Origin: Pelagimonas sp017744045
GTDB lineage: Bacteria > Pseudomonadota > Alphaproteobacteria > Rhodobacterales > Rhodobacteraceae
Strand: one strand, 5' to 3'
Length of the DNA stretch: 64,000 nucleotides
Assembly: GCF_017744045.1 (NCBI RefSeq)
Contig: NZ_JAGHRD010000013.1
The translations under genes and the position numbers were made by a program. Of the stretch, positions 33,277-42,518 are shown one piece after another. The notes beneath the pieces are model-generated. The model saw only the letters and a list, made by a program, of their open reading frames with translations. It searched no databases and was not told where the DNA came from. Numbering within the stretch: the stretch's first letter is position 1; each line of letters opens with the position of its first letter.

Positions 33277-34109
33277 TTGAATTTCGCAATCATGTCTTTG
33301 ATGCCGGGGATGGTTTCGATCTGATAGGCATGGGTCGGCTGGAAATATTGCACCAGCGACCGCTGGGTCAGCCCGCCCAGAATGGTAAAGTAATACATCT
33401 CATAGCCCGGCAGCACGCAGCAGGGGTGATAACCCTTGTCGATGACAACTGTGGACCCGTCGACGATGTGATAGGCGTCACCGGGCTTATTATCCTCACG
33501 TTGCAGCATTTGCAGACCCGAGCCATGGTTGGGCTTAAAGCGGAAGTTATATGTCTCGTCATGGCGGGTTTCGTCGGGCAGACGGTTGGTGTCGTGCTTA
33601 TGGCTTGGAAAGCCGGACCAGCCGCCGGTGCCGACGGTATACAACTCGCTGACCAAAAGCCGCCCGACCTTGTCATGTTGTTTCTGGCCAAGGATGTGTT
33701 TGATCTTGCGATGGGTTTTGGTGTCGTCCGAGCCGTATTGAACAAGGTCATGCTGGCGCACGTCAAAAGGATCGAGCACCTTGTCATATTTCGCCCCGGC
33801 GACAAAGACTTCGGTGTCTTCAGAGACACAGGACATGGTCACTTTGGCACCGACCGGCACATAGACACCTTCGGGCTCGCCATCCCAGACATCCTCACCG
33901 CGATTGCCAAGCTTGGCAAAGGACACGCCTTCGACATCGACATCAACGGTCCCTGTGGCAGGCACGATGCAGGTTTCGTAGCCCGGAACCTGATATTCAA
34001 ACGCCTCACCGTGTTTCAGTTTCACAATGTTGAAATAGTTCAGCGGCACCAGATCACTGTCGACATCAACGATGGGCGCATTTGCATTGTCATAGGGGGC
34101 GATGTGCAT
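33273..34109 (-). CDS. IolB-family (5-deoxy-glucuronate isomerase-like) protein, first copy
   Basis: A 278-residue bicupin. SGFPSHKHDTNRLPDETRHDETYNFRFKP holds the metal-binding His/Glu cluster and GYHPCCVLPGYEMYYFTILGG the C-terminal signature. It is clearly related to, but divergent from, the IolB at 39508; they share only the motif skeleton. It is the middle gene of a kinase-isomerase-aldolase operon. The substrate may be 5-deoxy-glucuronate or another 5-deoxy or uronate-type sugar. Confidence 0.75.
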   Translation of the reverse strand: MHIAPYDNANAPIVDVDSDLVPLNYFNIVKLKHGEAFEYQVPGYETCIVPATGTVDVDVEGVSFAKLGNRGEDVWDGEPEGVYVPVGAKVTMSCVSEDTEVFVAGAKYDKVLDPFDVRQHDLVQYGSDDTKTHRKIKHILGQKQHDKVGRLLVSELYTVGTGGWSGFPSHKHDTNRLPDETRHDETYNFRFKPNHGSGLQMLQREDNKPGDAYHIVDGSTVVIDKGYHPCCVLPGYEMYYFTILGGLTQRSLVQYFQPTHAYQIETIPGIKDMIAKFK

Positions 34110-34120
34110 GGGTGATCCTT

Positions 34121-35101
34121 TCAGGGCAATGTGGGGCCGGGATGGTTGTTCAGGAAGTCAGATAGTTCGGCAGGGGTGGGCATGGCCGGGGCGCAGCCGA
34201 CGCGCGAGACGACGATAGAGGCGCAGGCCGACCCGCGCGTGACGGCGTCTTTCACGGAATGACCCGCAGCCAGCGAAGCGACAAAGCCGCCCATAAAGGC
34301 GTCTCCGGCACCAACAGGTTTAAGGGCCTGAACCTTGAAGATGCCGGTTTGGGTCTCGCCGCCTTTGGTCAGGGTGATCGCGCCCTTTTCGCCCATCTTG
34401 TAGACGACGATCTGTGCGCTGTCGGCTGCCAACTGCCGGGCTTTGGCCAGCCCCTGATCAAATTCTCCGGCCATAAAGCCGAATTCGACATCATTGCCGA
34501 TAATGATGTCACAAAGATCAGCAGCGCGCGAATAGGTCTCGGCTGCAATGTCGGCAGAGGGCCAGCTATAGGGGCGGTAATCAATGTCAAAGATCACCGG
34601 AAGGCCAGCAGCGCGGGCCAACTCAAACGCCTTGAACGTCGCGCTGCGCGATGGTTCAGCCGCCAGGCAGGTGCCCGTGGCGATCAGCGCGGAAAAGCGC
34701 GTGTAATCGATCTTTTGAACGTCCTCGGCGGACATCTCGAAATCGGCGGCACCGTTGCGGTACAAGACCGCCTGATGGTTCTCCAGACGGGATTCAGCCA
34801 AGGCGAGCGATGTGCGCGTTTCACCAGTACTGGTCGTCACGTAACTGGTCTCAATACCGTAGCTTTCAAGCTCTTTCAGGCAAAACTGGCCAACCGGGTC
34901 TTGCGACACGCGGGTGACCAAAGCAACCTGTGCACCATGCCGGGCCAAGCCCGCCGCGATATTGCCCGAGGAACCACCCAGACAGGCGGTAAAGCGTCGT
35001 GCCTCTTCGATACTGGTGCCTGGCGGATCCGGATAAAGATCCATCCCGGCGCGACCCAGAACAAGAAAACGGTTTTCGCCAAGGCGATTAAGGTCTGCCA
35101 T
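34121..35101 (-). CDS. PfkB-family sugar kinase, IolC-like
   Basis: A 326-residue ribokinase-fold protein. It opens FLVLGRAGMDLYPDP, has CLGGSSGNIAAGLARHG in the substrate lid, and KPVGAGDAFMGGFVASLAAGHS holding the catalytic Asp. ATG 35101 follows GGAGGAAAC. It resembles the kinase half of IolC but lacks DUF2090. It is the first gene of its operon, reading away from an operator at 35184, and probably makes the aldolase's phosphorylated substrate. Confidence 0.78.
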   Translation of the reverse strand: MADLNRLGENRFLVLGRAGMDLYPDPPGTSIEEARRFTACLGGSSGNIAAGLARHGAQVALVTRVSQDPVGQFCLKELESYGIETSYVTTSTGETRTSLALAESRLENHQAVLYRNGAADFEMSAEDVQKIDYTRFSALIATGTCLAAEPSRSATFKAFELARAAGLPVIFDIDYRPYSWPSADIAAETYSRAADLCDIIIGNDVEFGFMAGEFDQGLAKARQLAADSAQIVVYKMGEKGAITLTKGGETQTGIFKVQALKPVGAGDAFMGGFVASLAAGHSVKDAVTRGSACASIVVSRVGCAPAMPTPAELSDFLNNHPGPTLP

Positions 35102-35183
35102 GTTTCCTCCCTCTTGCAACGCATAAAATCCGGCAGCGGATTAATTTGCGTCTTGCGCAAGTCCTAGTCTCAAGCTACCTATT

Positions 35184-35199
35184 TTGCAACCGGTTGCAA
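35184..35199. promoter_or_regulatory. Perfect LacI-type operator in a divergent promoter
   Basis: TTGCAACC-GGTTGCAA is a perfect 16-bp palindrome with the central CG of LacI-family operators. It lies between the minus-strand kinase operon (start 35101) and the plus-strand dehydrogenase (start 35235), close enough to control both. A one-mismatch copy occurs at 49445. Confidence 0.7.
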
Positions 35200-35234
35200 G
35201 AATTGTTTTCCGACACTGAACCAGGGGAGGGGTC

Positions 35235-36338
35235 ATGACGGAATTGGGAATAGGTATTGTCGGGGGCGGATATATGGGCAAAGCCCATGCTGTCGCCATG
35301 TCTTCGGTCGGGGCAGTGTTCAATACCAAGCTGCGTCCAAGGCTGGAAATGGTGGCCGCTGGATCTGTGGAATCGGCGCAGCGCTATCGCAAAGCTTTTG
35401 GATTCGCACGCGCCGCAGAGAGCTGGCAGCAGTTGGTTCAGGATCCACGGGTCGAAGCCATCGTGATTGCCTCTCCGCAAGAAACCCATCGCGCCATTGC
35501 CGAGGCTGCGTTTGAACTGGGCAAGCCCGTTTTGTGCGAAAAACCTCTGGGGGCCAGTATCAAAGACGCCCGCGCCATGGTGGCGGCTGCCGAAAAGGCA
35601 GGGGCCATCAATATGGTTGGGTTCAACTATATCCGAACCCCCGCCAGTCAGTTTGCCCGCCAGCTTTTGGCCGAAGGTACGATTGGCGATGTGACCTATT
35701 TCCGGGGCGAAATGACCGAGGATTTCCTGGCGGATCCGGCCTTGCCCTTTAACTGGCGCTGCGAAGGTTTGGCCAATGGCAATATGGGTGACCTGGCCCC
35801 GCATCCGATCAACGCCGCCTTGGCCTTGATGGGGCCGGTGGCGCGGGTCATGGCGGATATCGAAACGGTGCATTCTGAGCGCTCTGGCCAAGCTGTGACC
35901 AATGACGATCACAGCCAGCTGATGCTGCGGTTTGAATCCGGGGTGATGGGGCATCTTTATTCCAGCCGCATCGCGACGGGGCGCAAAATGGGCTATGCCT
36001 ATGAGATCCACGGAACCAAGGGGCATATACGCTTTGATCAAGAGGATCAAAATGCGCTGTGGCTCTATCTGGCCGAGGGGCCAGAGGCGCAGCGCGGCTT
36101 TCGCAAAATCCTGACCGGGCCAGCGCATCCGGATTTTGAACCGTTTTGCCAAGGGCCTGGACATGGCACCGGCTATCAGGATCAGATTATCATCGAGGCG
36201 CGCGACTTTTTGCAGGCCATCGAGACTGGGACCGCGGTCTGGCCCACCTTCCGCGATGGATTGGCTGTGTCAGAGGTGGTTGAGGCCGCTTGGGAATCTA
36301 CAGTGACCAACAGCTGGGTCGACGTCACGACCCACTAA
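35235..36338 (+). CDS. Gfo/Idh/MocA-family dehydrogenase
   Basis: A 367-residue NAD(P)-dependent oxidoreductase. The Rossmann motif is GIVGGGYMGKAHA, the catalytic Lys lies in VLCEKPLG, and DLAPHPINAALALMG provides the Asp/His pair. Relatives act on inositols and other cyclic or linear polyols. GGGGAGGGG precedes ATG 35235. It is first in a two-gene plus-strand operon divergent from the kinase operon. The substrate is not determined; an inositol isomer fits the context. Confidence 0.8.
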   Translation: MTELGIGIVGGGYMGKAHAVAMSSVGAVFNTKLRPRLEMVAAGSVESAQRYRKAFGFARAAESWQQLVQDPRVEAIVIASPQETHRAIAEAAFELGKPVLCEKPLGASIKDARAMVAAAEKAGAINMVGFNYIRTPASQFARQLLAEGTIGDVTYFRGEMTEDFLADPALPFNWRCEGLANGNMGDLAPHPINAALALMGPVARVMADIETVHSERSGQAVTNDDHSQLMLRFESGVMGHLYSSRIATGRKMGYAYEIHGTKGHIRFDQEDQNALWLYLAEGPEAQRGFRKILTGPAHPDFEPFCQGPGHGTGYQDQIIIEARDFLQAIETGTAVWPTFRDGLAVSEVVEAAWESTVTNSWVDVTTH

Positions 36339-36418
36339 AGGTGGATGGGCCAAGCTCTAATCAAAGTTATGGCCCGCCACGACAAAGAATGAATTGGCTT
36401 GGAACAAGGATAACGGCC

Positions 36419-37576
36419 ATGACAAAGTTGAAATGGGGTATGATTGGCGGCGGCGAAGGCAGCCAGATCGGACCCGCGCACCGGCTTGGGGCCGGATTGG
36501 ATGGGGCATTTGAATTCTGCGCCGGAGCGCTGGATCACCGCCCCGATGCCGGGCGGGCCTACGGCCAGACGCTGGGTCTGGCGGCAGACCGCTCTTATGG
36601 CGATTGGCAGGAAATGCTAGCCGGTGAAAGAGCGCGCGAAGATCGGGTTGATCTGGTGACGGTCGCAACCCCCAACGCCACGCATTTCGAAATCACCAAG
36701 GCGTTTCTGGAAGCTGGCTTTCACGTGCTCTGCGAAAAGCCGATGACCATGACCGTGGAAGAAGGCGAAGAGATTGTCCGCATTGCCAAATCCAGCGGTC
36801 GTATCTGCGCAGTGAATTACGGCTATTCCGGCTATTCGCTGGTGCGCCATATGCGGGCGATGGTGGCGCGGGGCGACCTGGGCGCGATCCGTCTGGTCAA
36901 GGCCGAATTCGCCCATGGCCATCACGCGGATGCGGCGGATGCTGACAATCCGCGGGTGCGCTGGCGCTATGATCCGGCGCAGGCGGGGGTTTCGGCTCAA
37001 TTTGCCGATTGTGGTATTCATGCTTTGCACATGGCGAGCTTTGTGATCGGACAAGAGTTGAAATCGCTGTCAGCCGATACTGTCAGCTGCATCGCGTCAC
37101 GCGAGCTGGAAGATGATGCTATGGTCAATATGCGCTTTGATGGCGGGGCCGTCGGGCGGCTTTGGACCTCGTCCATTGCCATTGGTCGTCAGCACGGGCT
37201 GACGTTGCAAGTCTTTGGAGAAAAGGGCGGGCTGCGCTGGGCACAGGAACAGCCAAACCAACTGTATTGGATGCCGCTAGGCGAACGTCTTCTGGTCATC
37301 GAGCGCGGCGAAGCGGGCCTTTCTCCGGAGGCAGATCGCACCACGCGGGTGACGATTGGCCATGCCGAGGGTATGCCGCTGGCTTTTGCAAATATCTATT
37401 CTGATTTGGCCGAAGCGATACGGGCCGCAAAGGACGGGCGTCCGATGGACCCGGCAGCTGATCTTTATCCGCGTGCCGAGGATGGCCTGCGTTCGATGGC
37501 GGCAGTTTTCGCCGTGGCGGAAAGTGGTAAGGCAGATGGTCAATGGACCGATGCCCGGCCTCCAATGTTTCGCTAG
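36419..37576 (+). CDS. Second Gfo/Idh/MocA-family dehydrogenase
   Basis: A 385-residue oxidoreductase: GMIGGGEGSQIGPAHRLG (unusual Glu/Ser-rich turn), VLCEKPMTM (catalytic Lys) and FADCGIHALHMASFV. AAGGA precedes ATG 36419. It resembles dehydrogenases found in inositol and scyllo-inositol clusters. It follows the first Gfo/Idh gene by 80 nt and is convergent with the LacI regulator, the stops lying 8 nt apart. Confidence 0.8.
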   Translation: MTKLKWGMIGGGEGSQIGPAHRLGAGLDGAFEFCAGALDHRPDAGRAYGQTLGLAADRSYGDWQEMLAGERAREDRVDLVTVATPNATHFEITKAFLEAGFHVLCEKPMTMTVEEGEEIVRIAKSSGRICAVNYGYSGYSLVRHMRAMVARGDLGAIRLVKAEFAHGHHADAADADNPRVRWRYDPAQAGVSAQFADCGIHALHMASFVIGQELKSLSADTVSCIASRELEDDAMVNMRFDGGAVGRLWTSSIAIGRQHGLTLQVFGEKGGLRWAQEQPNQLYWMPLGERLLVIERGEAGLSPEADRTTRVTIGHAEGMPLAFANIYSDLAEAIRAAKDGRPMDPAADLYPRAEDGLRSMAAVFAVAESGKADGQWTDARPPMFR

Positions 37577-37584
37577 CGCTAGCC

Positions 37585-38583
37585 CTAAGCGCGGGGCCGC
37601 AAGGTCCCGCGTTCAATGACCTGACATTCGAAGATCCGGGCGGCAGGGGCGTTGTCCGGGTCTTGCAACATTGCCATCATAACGTCGATCGAAGCCGCGA
37701 CAATCTCGGGGATGGGCTGCCGGATGGTGGTCAGGTTGATGTTTTCCCAACCCGCCATTTCCATATCGTTCAACCCAATAAGTCCGACATCCTGCGGCGC
37801 GGACAGCCCGCGATCCTGCAAAGCGCTCAGCGCCCCAATAGAGAGCACATCATCGCCGCAGAAATAGGCTTCGCATGGGGTGCCTTCTAACAGGCGCAGC
37901 ATTTCCTTGCGCCCGGCGTCAAATGAATAAGCCTCGGCAAAGCTGATATCCAGGCGCGTGCCCGGATGGCGCGCGATTTCGGACCGAAAGCCAAGCAAGC
38001 GATCCTGGGTCGATGTCGCCTCTTTCGGACCGCCCAGAAACCCCACATGGCGATAGCCGCGCGCCATCAGCTCACTGGCAGCCATGCGCCCGCATTCCTG
38101 GTTGTCGACCCCAACCACATGGACCTGGGGATTAAAGGCGGCGCGTCCGAACGCATGCAAAACCGGGATACCCGCGTCACGAAACCCAAACGCAAAGGCC
38201 GGTGGCAGGGTGGAGGAGGCAACAACAACCCCATCCACAGAATATTGCCGCAACATGCGGACCGAGGCAGCAGGATCGGTTTCATCGGTCAGGTTGACCA
38301 GCAAAGGCCGCAGACCCTTGTCCTGTAACCCGCGGGTGAACTGATCGAACACCTCAAGAAACAAAGGGTTGTGAAAGTTGTTGGAGATCAGGCCAATCAA
38401 CTTGGTCCGCCCGGTGGTCAGGCTCGAGGCCAGCGCATTGGGGTGATAGCCCAATTCCTGCGCCGCCGCTTCGACCTTGGACCGCATTTTGGCTGAGACA
38501 GACGCGCCTTCAGTGAAGGTGCGCGAAACGGCCGAGCGGCTGACGCCGGCGCGTTTTGCTACGTCTTTTAGCGTGACAACCAT
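37585..38583 (-). CDS. LacI-family transcriptional regulator (first)
   Basis: A 332-residue repressor. The N-terminal HTH is TLKDVAKRAGVSRSAVSRTF, the hinge is NALASSL, followed by a sugar-binding domain (about 60-330; LIGLISNNFHNPLF, HVVGVDNQECGRM). ATG 38583 is used; a GTG precedes it by one codon. By position it may control the operator at 35184 and the similar site at 49445. Confidence 0.88.
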   Translation of the reverse strand: MVVTLKDVAKRAGVSRSAVSRTFTEGASVSAKMRSKVEAAAQELGYHPNALASSLTTGRTKLIGLISNNFHNPLFLEVFDQFTRGLQDKGLRPLLVNLTDETDPAASVRMLRQYSVDGVVVASSTLPPAFAFGFRDAGIPVLHAFGRAAFNPQVHVVGVDNQECGRMAASELMARGYRHVGFLGGPKEATSTQDRLLGFRSEIARHPGTRLDISFAEAYSFDAGRKEMLRLLEGTPCEAYFCGDDVLSIGALSALQDRGLSAPQDVGLIGLNDMEMAGWENINLTTIRQPIPEIVAASIDVMMAMLQDPDNAPAARIFECQVIERGTLRPRA

Positions 38584-38697
38584 CACAATCCCTTGGCCAA
38601 GCGAAAGTTTGGGTCTTGGATAGGCCGTATCCAGGAACCAATTTGTTGCTAAGGGATAATTGGGCCGCTTTCAACCAAACGCGATGCGACAGAAACG

Positions 38698-39477
38698 TTA
38701 CAGGGTGAACGCGTTGCGGAAGCTTTCCAAAGCGGCCTCGGGGTCGGTTTTCGCAAACGCCTCCATCCCAATTGGTCCCCGATACCCCATATTCGCCAGA
38801 GCACGGGCCACAGCGGGGTAGTTTATTTCACCGTTGCCCGGTTCAAAGCGCCCCGGATTATCCGCCACCTGAACCTCACCAATCCAAGGCAGACATTTCT
38901 CGCACCAGCGGATCAGATCGCCTTCGCCGATTTGGGTGTGATAGAGGTCGAGATTGATCCGCAGTTGCGGCCGGTCAATTGCTGACACCAGGGCCAAGAC
39001 ATCCGCCGTTGCCCCGAAAGGGCAACCGGGATGATCGAGCAGGTTCAGGTTTTCCAGTGTAAAGACAACACCTTCGGCCTCGGCCAGGTCACAGATCCGC
39101 ATCAAGGTGTCACGCGCCTTGAGCCACATCTCACCCGTTTCAAGCTCATGTTGCCAGATCGGGATGCCACCATCGCCAAGTCCGGTTCCGTGCAGGTTCA
39201 GACGATCCACGCCAAGGCGCTTGCCGACCTGAACCGTCTCCTTGGCCGAGGCGAGCAGGATCTCTGCCCCCTCATCATCCGCCAAGCGCCCCTGCAGATA
39301 CCCGTTCATGATGGTGTAATTTGCGCCCACGGCTTCGAGTTTGGCAATGTTGTGGTCCGGCCAATTCCACAGCCCGACCCCAAACCCCATCTCGGTCAAA
39401 CGCGCGGCGCGCCATGCGATGGGCTTCTCCTGCCAAAGCATCTCGGCACAGGCGGCAAGTTGGAATGGTTGGGTCAT
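38698..39477 (-). CDS. TIM-barrel sugar isomerase/epimerase, hydroxypyruvate-isomerase-like
   Basis: A 259-residue AP-endonuclease-2-family barrel. VVFTLENLNLLDHPGC and RINLDLYHTQIGEGDL carry the metal ligands, and GEVQVADNPGRFEPGNGEINY is typical of Hyi/OtnI-type isomerases. It is last in the long iol operon, 30 nt after iolB. It may act like IolI (inosose isomerase) or on a side product; I cannot decide. 114 bases follow before the LacI gene. Confidence 0.75.
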   Translation of the reverse strand: MTQPFQLAACAEMLWQEKPIAWRAARLTEMGFGVGLWNWPDHNIAKLEAVGANYTIMNGYLQGRLADDEGAEILLASAKETVQVGKRLGVDRLNLHGTGLGDGGIPIWQHELETGEMWLKARDTLMRICDLAEAEGVVFTLENLNLLDHPGCPFGATADVLALVSAIDRPQLRINLDLYHTQIGEGDLIRWCEKCLPWIGEVQVADNPGRFEPGNGEINYPAVARALANMGYRGPIGMEAFAKTDPEAALESFRNAFTL

Positions 39478-39507
39478 CTCGGGCCTCGTTCTGTGTCTGC
39501 TCCGCAA

Positions 39508-40314
39508 TCAGGCGTCGCGTTCCATGATCCATTCTACCTCGGGCGCGGCCACAAAACGCCATTTGCGCAGCGGGCCTGCCATGACATTGAGGTAATACAT
39601 TTCAAACCCATAGGGCGCGCCGCAGGGGTGGTGGCCTCGTGGCACGCACACCACGTCGCCATCCGCCACCGCCATCGTTTCATCCAGGCTGCCATCATCG
39701 GTATAGACGCGCTGAATACCAAACCCGCTGGCCGGGTTCAGTCGATGATAATAGGTTTCTTCAAGGTAGGTGATCCGCGGGTAATCATCTTCGTCGTGAC
39801 GGTGGCTCGGGAAGGAGGACCAATGGCCCGCTGGGGTGAAGACCTCGGTCACCAAAAGGCTGTCGGCATAGTCTTCGTTTTCCATGGCGATATTGTTGAT
39901 ATAGCGGGTATTGGTGCCTTTGCCGCGCTCGGTCAGCGTGATGCCATCCGGCCCGATACGACGCGCTTCGTGACCTCCCTTGCCGGGGGCCGAGCAGACG
40001 GCGATGGTGCAGTCGGTTTCGGCCACGGCGGCCCAATCGCTGCCATTGGGCAGGTAAAGGCAATGCGGCGGTGTCTTTTCAAAGACGTTCATGCGCTCGC
40101 CCAGTACACCCCAATCCTGACCCGCGCCGGTGATCGCGGCTTTGCCCTCGACCATGACCAGAATGACCTCGTTGTCACCAGTGGCCTCAGCGACCTTGTC
40201 ACCTGCCCGAAGACGGTGGAGATCAAACCCGACATAACGCCAGCCTGCGCTTTCCGGAGTGATCTGGTGCACCTTGCCATGGGTTCCAAAGGGCTTTTTC
40301 AAGAGATCGGGCAT
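39508..40314 (-). CDS. iolB: 5-deoxy-glucuronate isomerase IolB
   Basis: A 268-residue bicupin. HWSSFPSHRHDEDDYPRITYLEETYYHRL holds the metal cluster, and RGHHPCGAPYGFEMYYLNVMAGP is the IolB C-terminal signature. It converts 5-deoxy-D-glucuronate to 2-deoxy-5-keto-D-gluconate. It sits with iolC, iolD and iolE, so this is the canonical copy. A strong hairpin (40341-40366) separates it from the gene before. Confidence 0.9.
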   Translation of the reverse strand: MPDLLKKPFGTHGKVHQITPESAGWRYVGFDLHRLRAGDKVAEATGDNEVILVMVEGKAAITGAGQDWGVLGERMNVFEKTPPHCLYLPNGSDWAAVAETDCTIAVCSAPGKGGHEARRIGPDGITLTERGKGTNTRYINNIAMENEDYADSLLVTEVFTPAGHWSSFPSHRHDEDDYPRITYLEETYYHRLNPASGFGIQRVYTDDGSLDETMAVADGDVVCVPRGHHPCGAPYGFEMYYLNVMAGPLRKWRFVAAPEVEWIMERDA

Positions 40315-40340
40315 GTTCTGGGTCTTTCTAAAGGGGTGAA

Positions 40341-40366
40341 GCCGCCAGCCTGGTTCGGCTGGCGGC
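40341..40366 (-). repeat. Intercistronic GC-rich hairpin before iolB
   Basis: GCCGCCAGCC (40341-40350), six-base loop, GGCTGGCGGC (40357-40366): a perfect 10-bp stem in the 60-base gap between the dioxygenase-like gene and iolB. No T-run on the minus strand, so it is more likely an mRNA stabiliser or pause than a terminator. Confidence 0.55.
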
Positions 40367-40374
40367 GTTTGGTG

Positions 40375-41550
40375 TCAGGCGCGTTGTCGATGGCTCAACG
40401 CGCTGAGCGCGCTGTCGAGCGTGGCATCTGTCCAGTCTTCGGCCAAAGCCTGGCGCAGAATGTCGGCCTGAGTTTGCGGAGCGTTCCCCCCGATAGGGGG
40501 ATCGGTGTCGAGATTGGTGGGAAAGGCATAGCCTTCGGCGCAGGCGGCGATTGCAGCTTGGATATCCGCATCCTCCATCTGTCCCCGCAGGCTTAGCAGC
40601 GCCGGATAGAGTGATCGACACATGGTCGAACGATCCACCGCCTCCATCGCCCGTCCAAAGGCTGATGAGACCTGCAAGAGGTTCGCCATCCGATGCACAT
40701 CTTCGGTGATATTCGCACCAGCCGCATGAAAGAGCGCCGGGTTGAAAAACACCGCATCGCCTTTGGACAGGGGCAGTTGCACACAGGCCGCGTCGAAATA
40801 GGCCGCGAAACCGGGGTCGTGAAACGCCAGATAACCGGGGCCAAATTTCTGCGAAAACGGCAACAGCTTGGTCGGCCCGCTTTCGATGGACATGTCACAA
40901 TGGGCCACGGCCCCTTGTAGGGTCAGGGCCGCCGTCACCATATGGGCGTGAACCGGAAATTTGGCAGCGATATCAGCGGTTTGAAAGCCAAGGTGATAGT
41001 CGCGATGCGCCTGTTGTGCCTTGCCACCTGGCCGTACCTGGTTCACTTGCGCGGTCATTTGGTAATGCGGTCCTAGCCAGGCCTCGCAGGCCGTGGCAAT
41101 CGCGGCATTGCCATAATAGAGCGCAAACCCCTCCGGGTCCTTAAGCGCATGTTTTTGCAGCGCGTTCCAAACCCGGTCATTGGCCCCGGAGGCCGCAAAA
41201 TGATCACCTTCGCCGCCGCCTTTGGCTTTTTCCTCGGCGATGATGGCGCGAAACACATCGCTGGCCCGATCAATCACCGACGTGTCGGAGTAGGCGTTTT
41301 TCAGCACGATCACGCCAGCGCTTTGGTTCAGAACACTGGCCCACTCGCCCATCAGAGCGCGCCGCTGCTCAGCATCGGCCAGATTGGGGCGCAAGGCGTT
41401 CATGTCATAAAGAGGAATGTTCTTTTGTACCGAGGCGGCCAATGGCACCGCCTCGGATGAGAGGCTTTGTGACGTCAACACCTTGAACTCATCCAGATCG
41501 CAGGATTCGCGATCAAAATAGGGAATATATCCGAGCTCTTGTTCAACCAT
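40375..41550 (-). CDS. Phytanoyl-CoA dioxygenase (PhyH)-like protein in the iol operon
   Basis: A 391-residue protein. AHRDYHLGFQ gives the His-x-Asp of a 2-oxoglutarate/Fe(II) facial triad, and ALFHAAGANITEDVHRMANLLQV supplies the third His and a basic residue for 2-oxoglutarate. ATG 41550 follows AAGGAGG. It lies inside the inositol operon between iolE and iolB but is not a known step of inositol degradation. It could hydroxylate or trim a methylated or otherwise modified inositol, or have become regulatory; neither is shown. Confidence 0.75.
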   Translation of the reverse strand: MVEQELGYIPYFDRESCDLDEFKVLTSQSLSSEAVPLAASVQKNIPLYDMNALRPNLADAEQRRALMGEWASVLNQSAGVIVLKNAYSDTSVIDRASDVFRAIIAEEKAKGGGEGDHFAASGANDRVWNALQKHALKDPEGFALYYGNAAIATACEAWLGPHYQMTAQVNQVRPGGKAQQAHRDYHLGFQTADIAAKFPVHAHMVTAALTLQGAVAHCDMSIESGPTKLLPFSQKFGPGYLAFHDPGFAAYFDAACVQLPLSKGDAVFFNPALFHAAGANITEDVHRMANLLQVSSAFGRAMEAVDRSTMCRSLYPALLSLRGQMEDADIQAAIAACAEGYAFPTNLDTDPPIGGNAPQTQADILRQALAEDWTDATLDSALSALSHRQRA

Positions 41551-41603
41551 GGTAACCTCCTTGGTCATGGTCTTGGTGTTGCCTGCAAAAGCAGGTGGTG
41601 AAA

Positions 41604-42503
41604 TCAGGTCTGGATGGTCAGGCCAGACTGGGCACAGACTTTTTGAATGTGCTCATATCCCATCTTGGAATAGTCATAAGGCGGGGCTTTGGCCGGGTCC
41701 TGTTCGGCCTCGACCACGATCCAGCCGCTGTACTCCATCGCCTTCAGCGCGTCGGAAACCGCCTGAAAATCGATGCAGCCATCGCCGGGCACGGTGAAGG
41801 CACCGGCAATCACGGCATCCAGGAACGAGCGGTTATTGGCGCGCACATCCGCAACGATATCCGGGCGGATGTCTTTGAAATGCACATGAAGCACCCGGTC
41901 GCCCCAGCGGTTCAGCGTCGCCATGACATCGCCCCCACCAAAGAGCAGGTGGCCAGTGTCAAAGCACAGCTTCAACTCTGGGCCCGAGCCTTCCATCAGC
42001 CAGTTCACATCATCTTCGCTTTCGATGATCGAGCCCATATGGTGGTGATAGGCCATCGGCATGCCGAGATCCGCCATCCATTTGGCCAGCTCGGTCAGCT
42101 TGGCCCCATAGGCCAGCACCTCTTCCCGAGACAGTTTGGGGCGGTCATTCACCGGCACATCGATCATGCCCTGAACCGTGTTGGAGCATTCCGCATAGAC
42201 GATGCAGGGGGCATCGAGGGCAATGAACTGGTCCACCTGCTGGCGCACGGCGGCCTGTTCGCTGGCCACATCATTGACCAGCGAATTGCCCGAACACCAA
42301 CCACCGCACAAGGCGATGTTATATTCGGTCAGATAGGCGCGCAGCCCTTCGGTATCGGCAGGCATGCGCTGGCCGCGTTCCACACCGGTATAACCAATCT
42401 CACGCGCTTCGCGCAGAGCTTGCTCCATGGTGTAATCGGCAGTGATGTCGGGCAGGTCATCGTTCTGCCAGGCAATGGGGGAAATCCCGATTTTGACGCT
42501 CAT
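41604..42503 (-). CDS. iolE: Inosose dehydratase IolE
   Basis: A 299-residue TIM barrel. KIGISPIAWQNDDLPDI is the IolE N-terminus. Metal ligands are in VYAECSNT, YHHHMGSIIES, CFDTGHLLFGG and HVHFKDIRPD, with a final Glu in VVEAEQDP. It removes water from 2-keto-myo-inositol. Its start is 15 nt after the iolD stop. Confidence 0.93.
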   Translation of the reverse strand: MSVKIGISPIAWQNDDLPDITADYTMEQALREAREIGYTGVERGQRMPADTEGLRAYLTEYNIALCGGWCSGNSLVNDVASEQAAVRQQVDQFIALDAPCIVYAECSNTVQGMIDVPVNDRPKLSREEVLAYGAKLTELAKWMADLGMPMAYHHHMGSIIESEDDVNWLMEGSGPELKLCFDTGHLLFGGGDVMATLNRWGDRVLHVHFKDIRPDIVADVRANNRSFLDAVIAGAFTVPGDGCIDFQAVSDALKAMEYSGWIVVEAEQDPAKAPPYDYSKMGYEHIQKVCAQSGLTIQT

Positions 42504-42518
42504 GTCTTCTATGTCCAC

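Noticed and set aside
39031..40596. Open frame of about 520 codons on the plus strand
   Set aside because: It covers the antisense of the TIM-barrel, iolB and dioxygenase-like genes and shows no domain.
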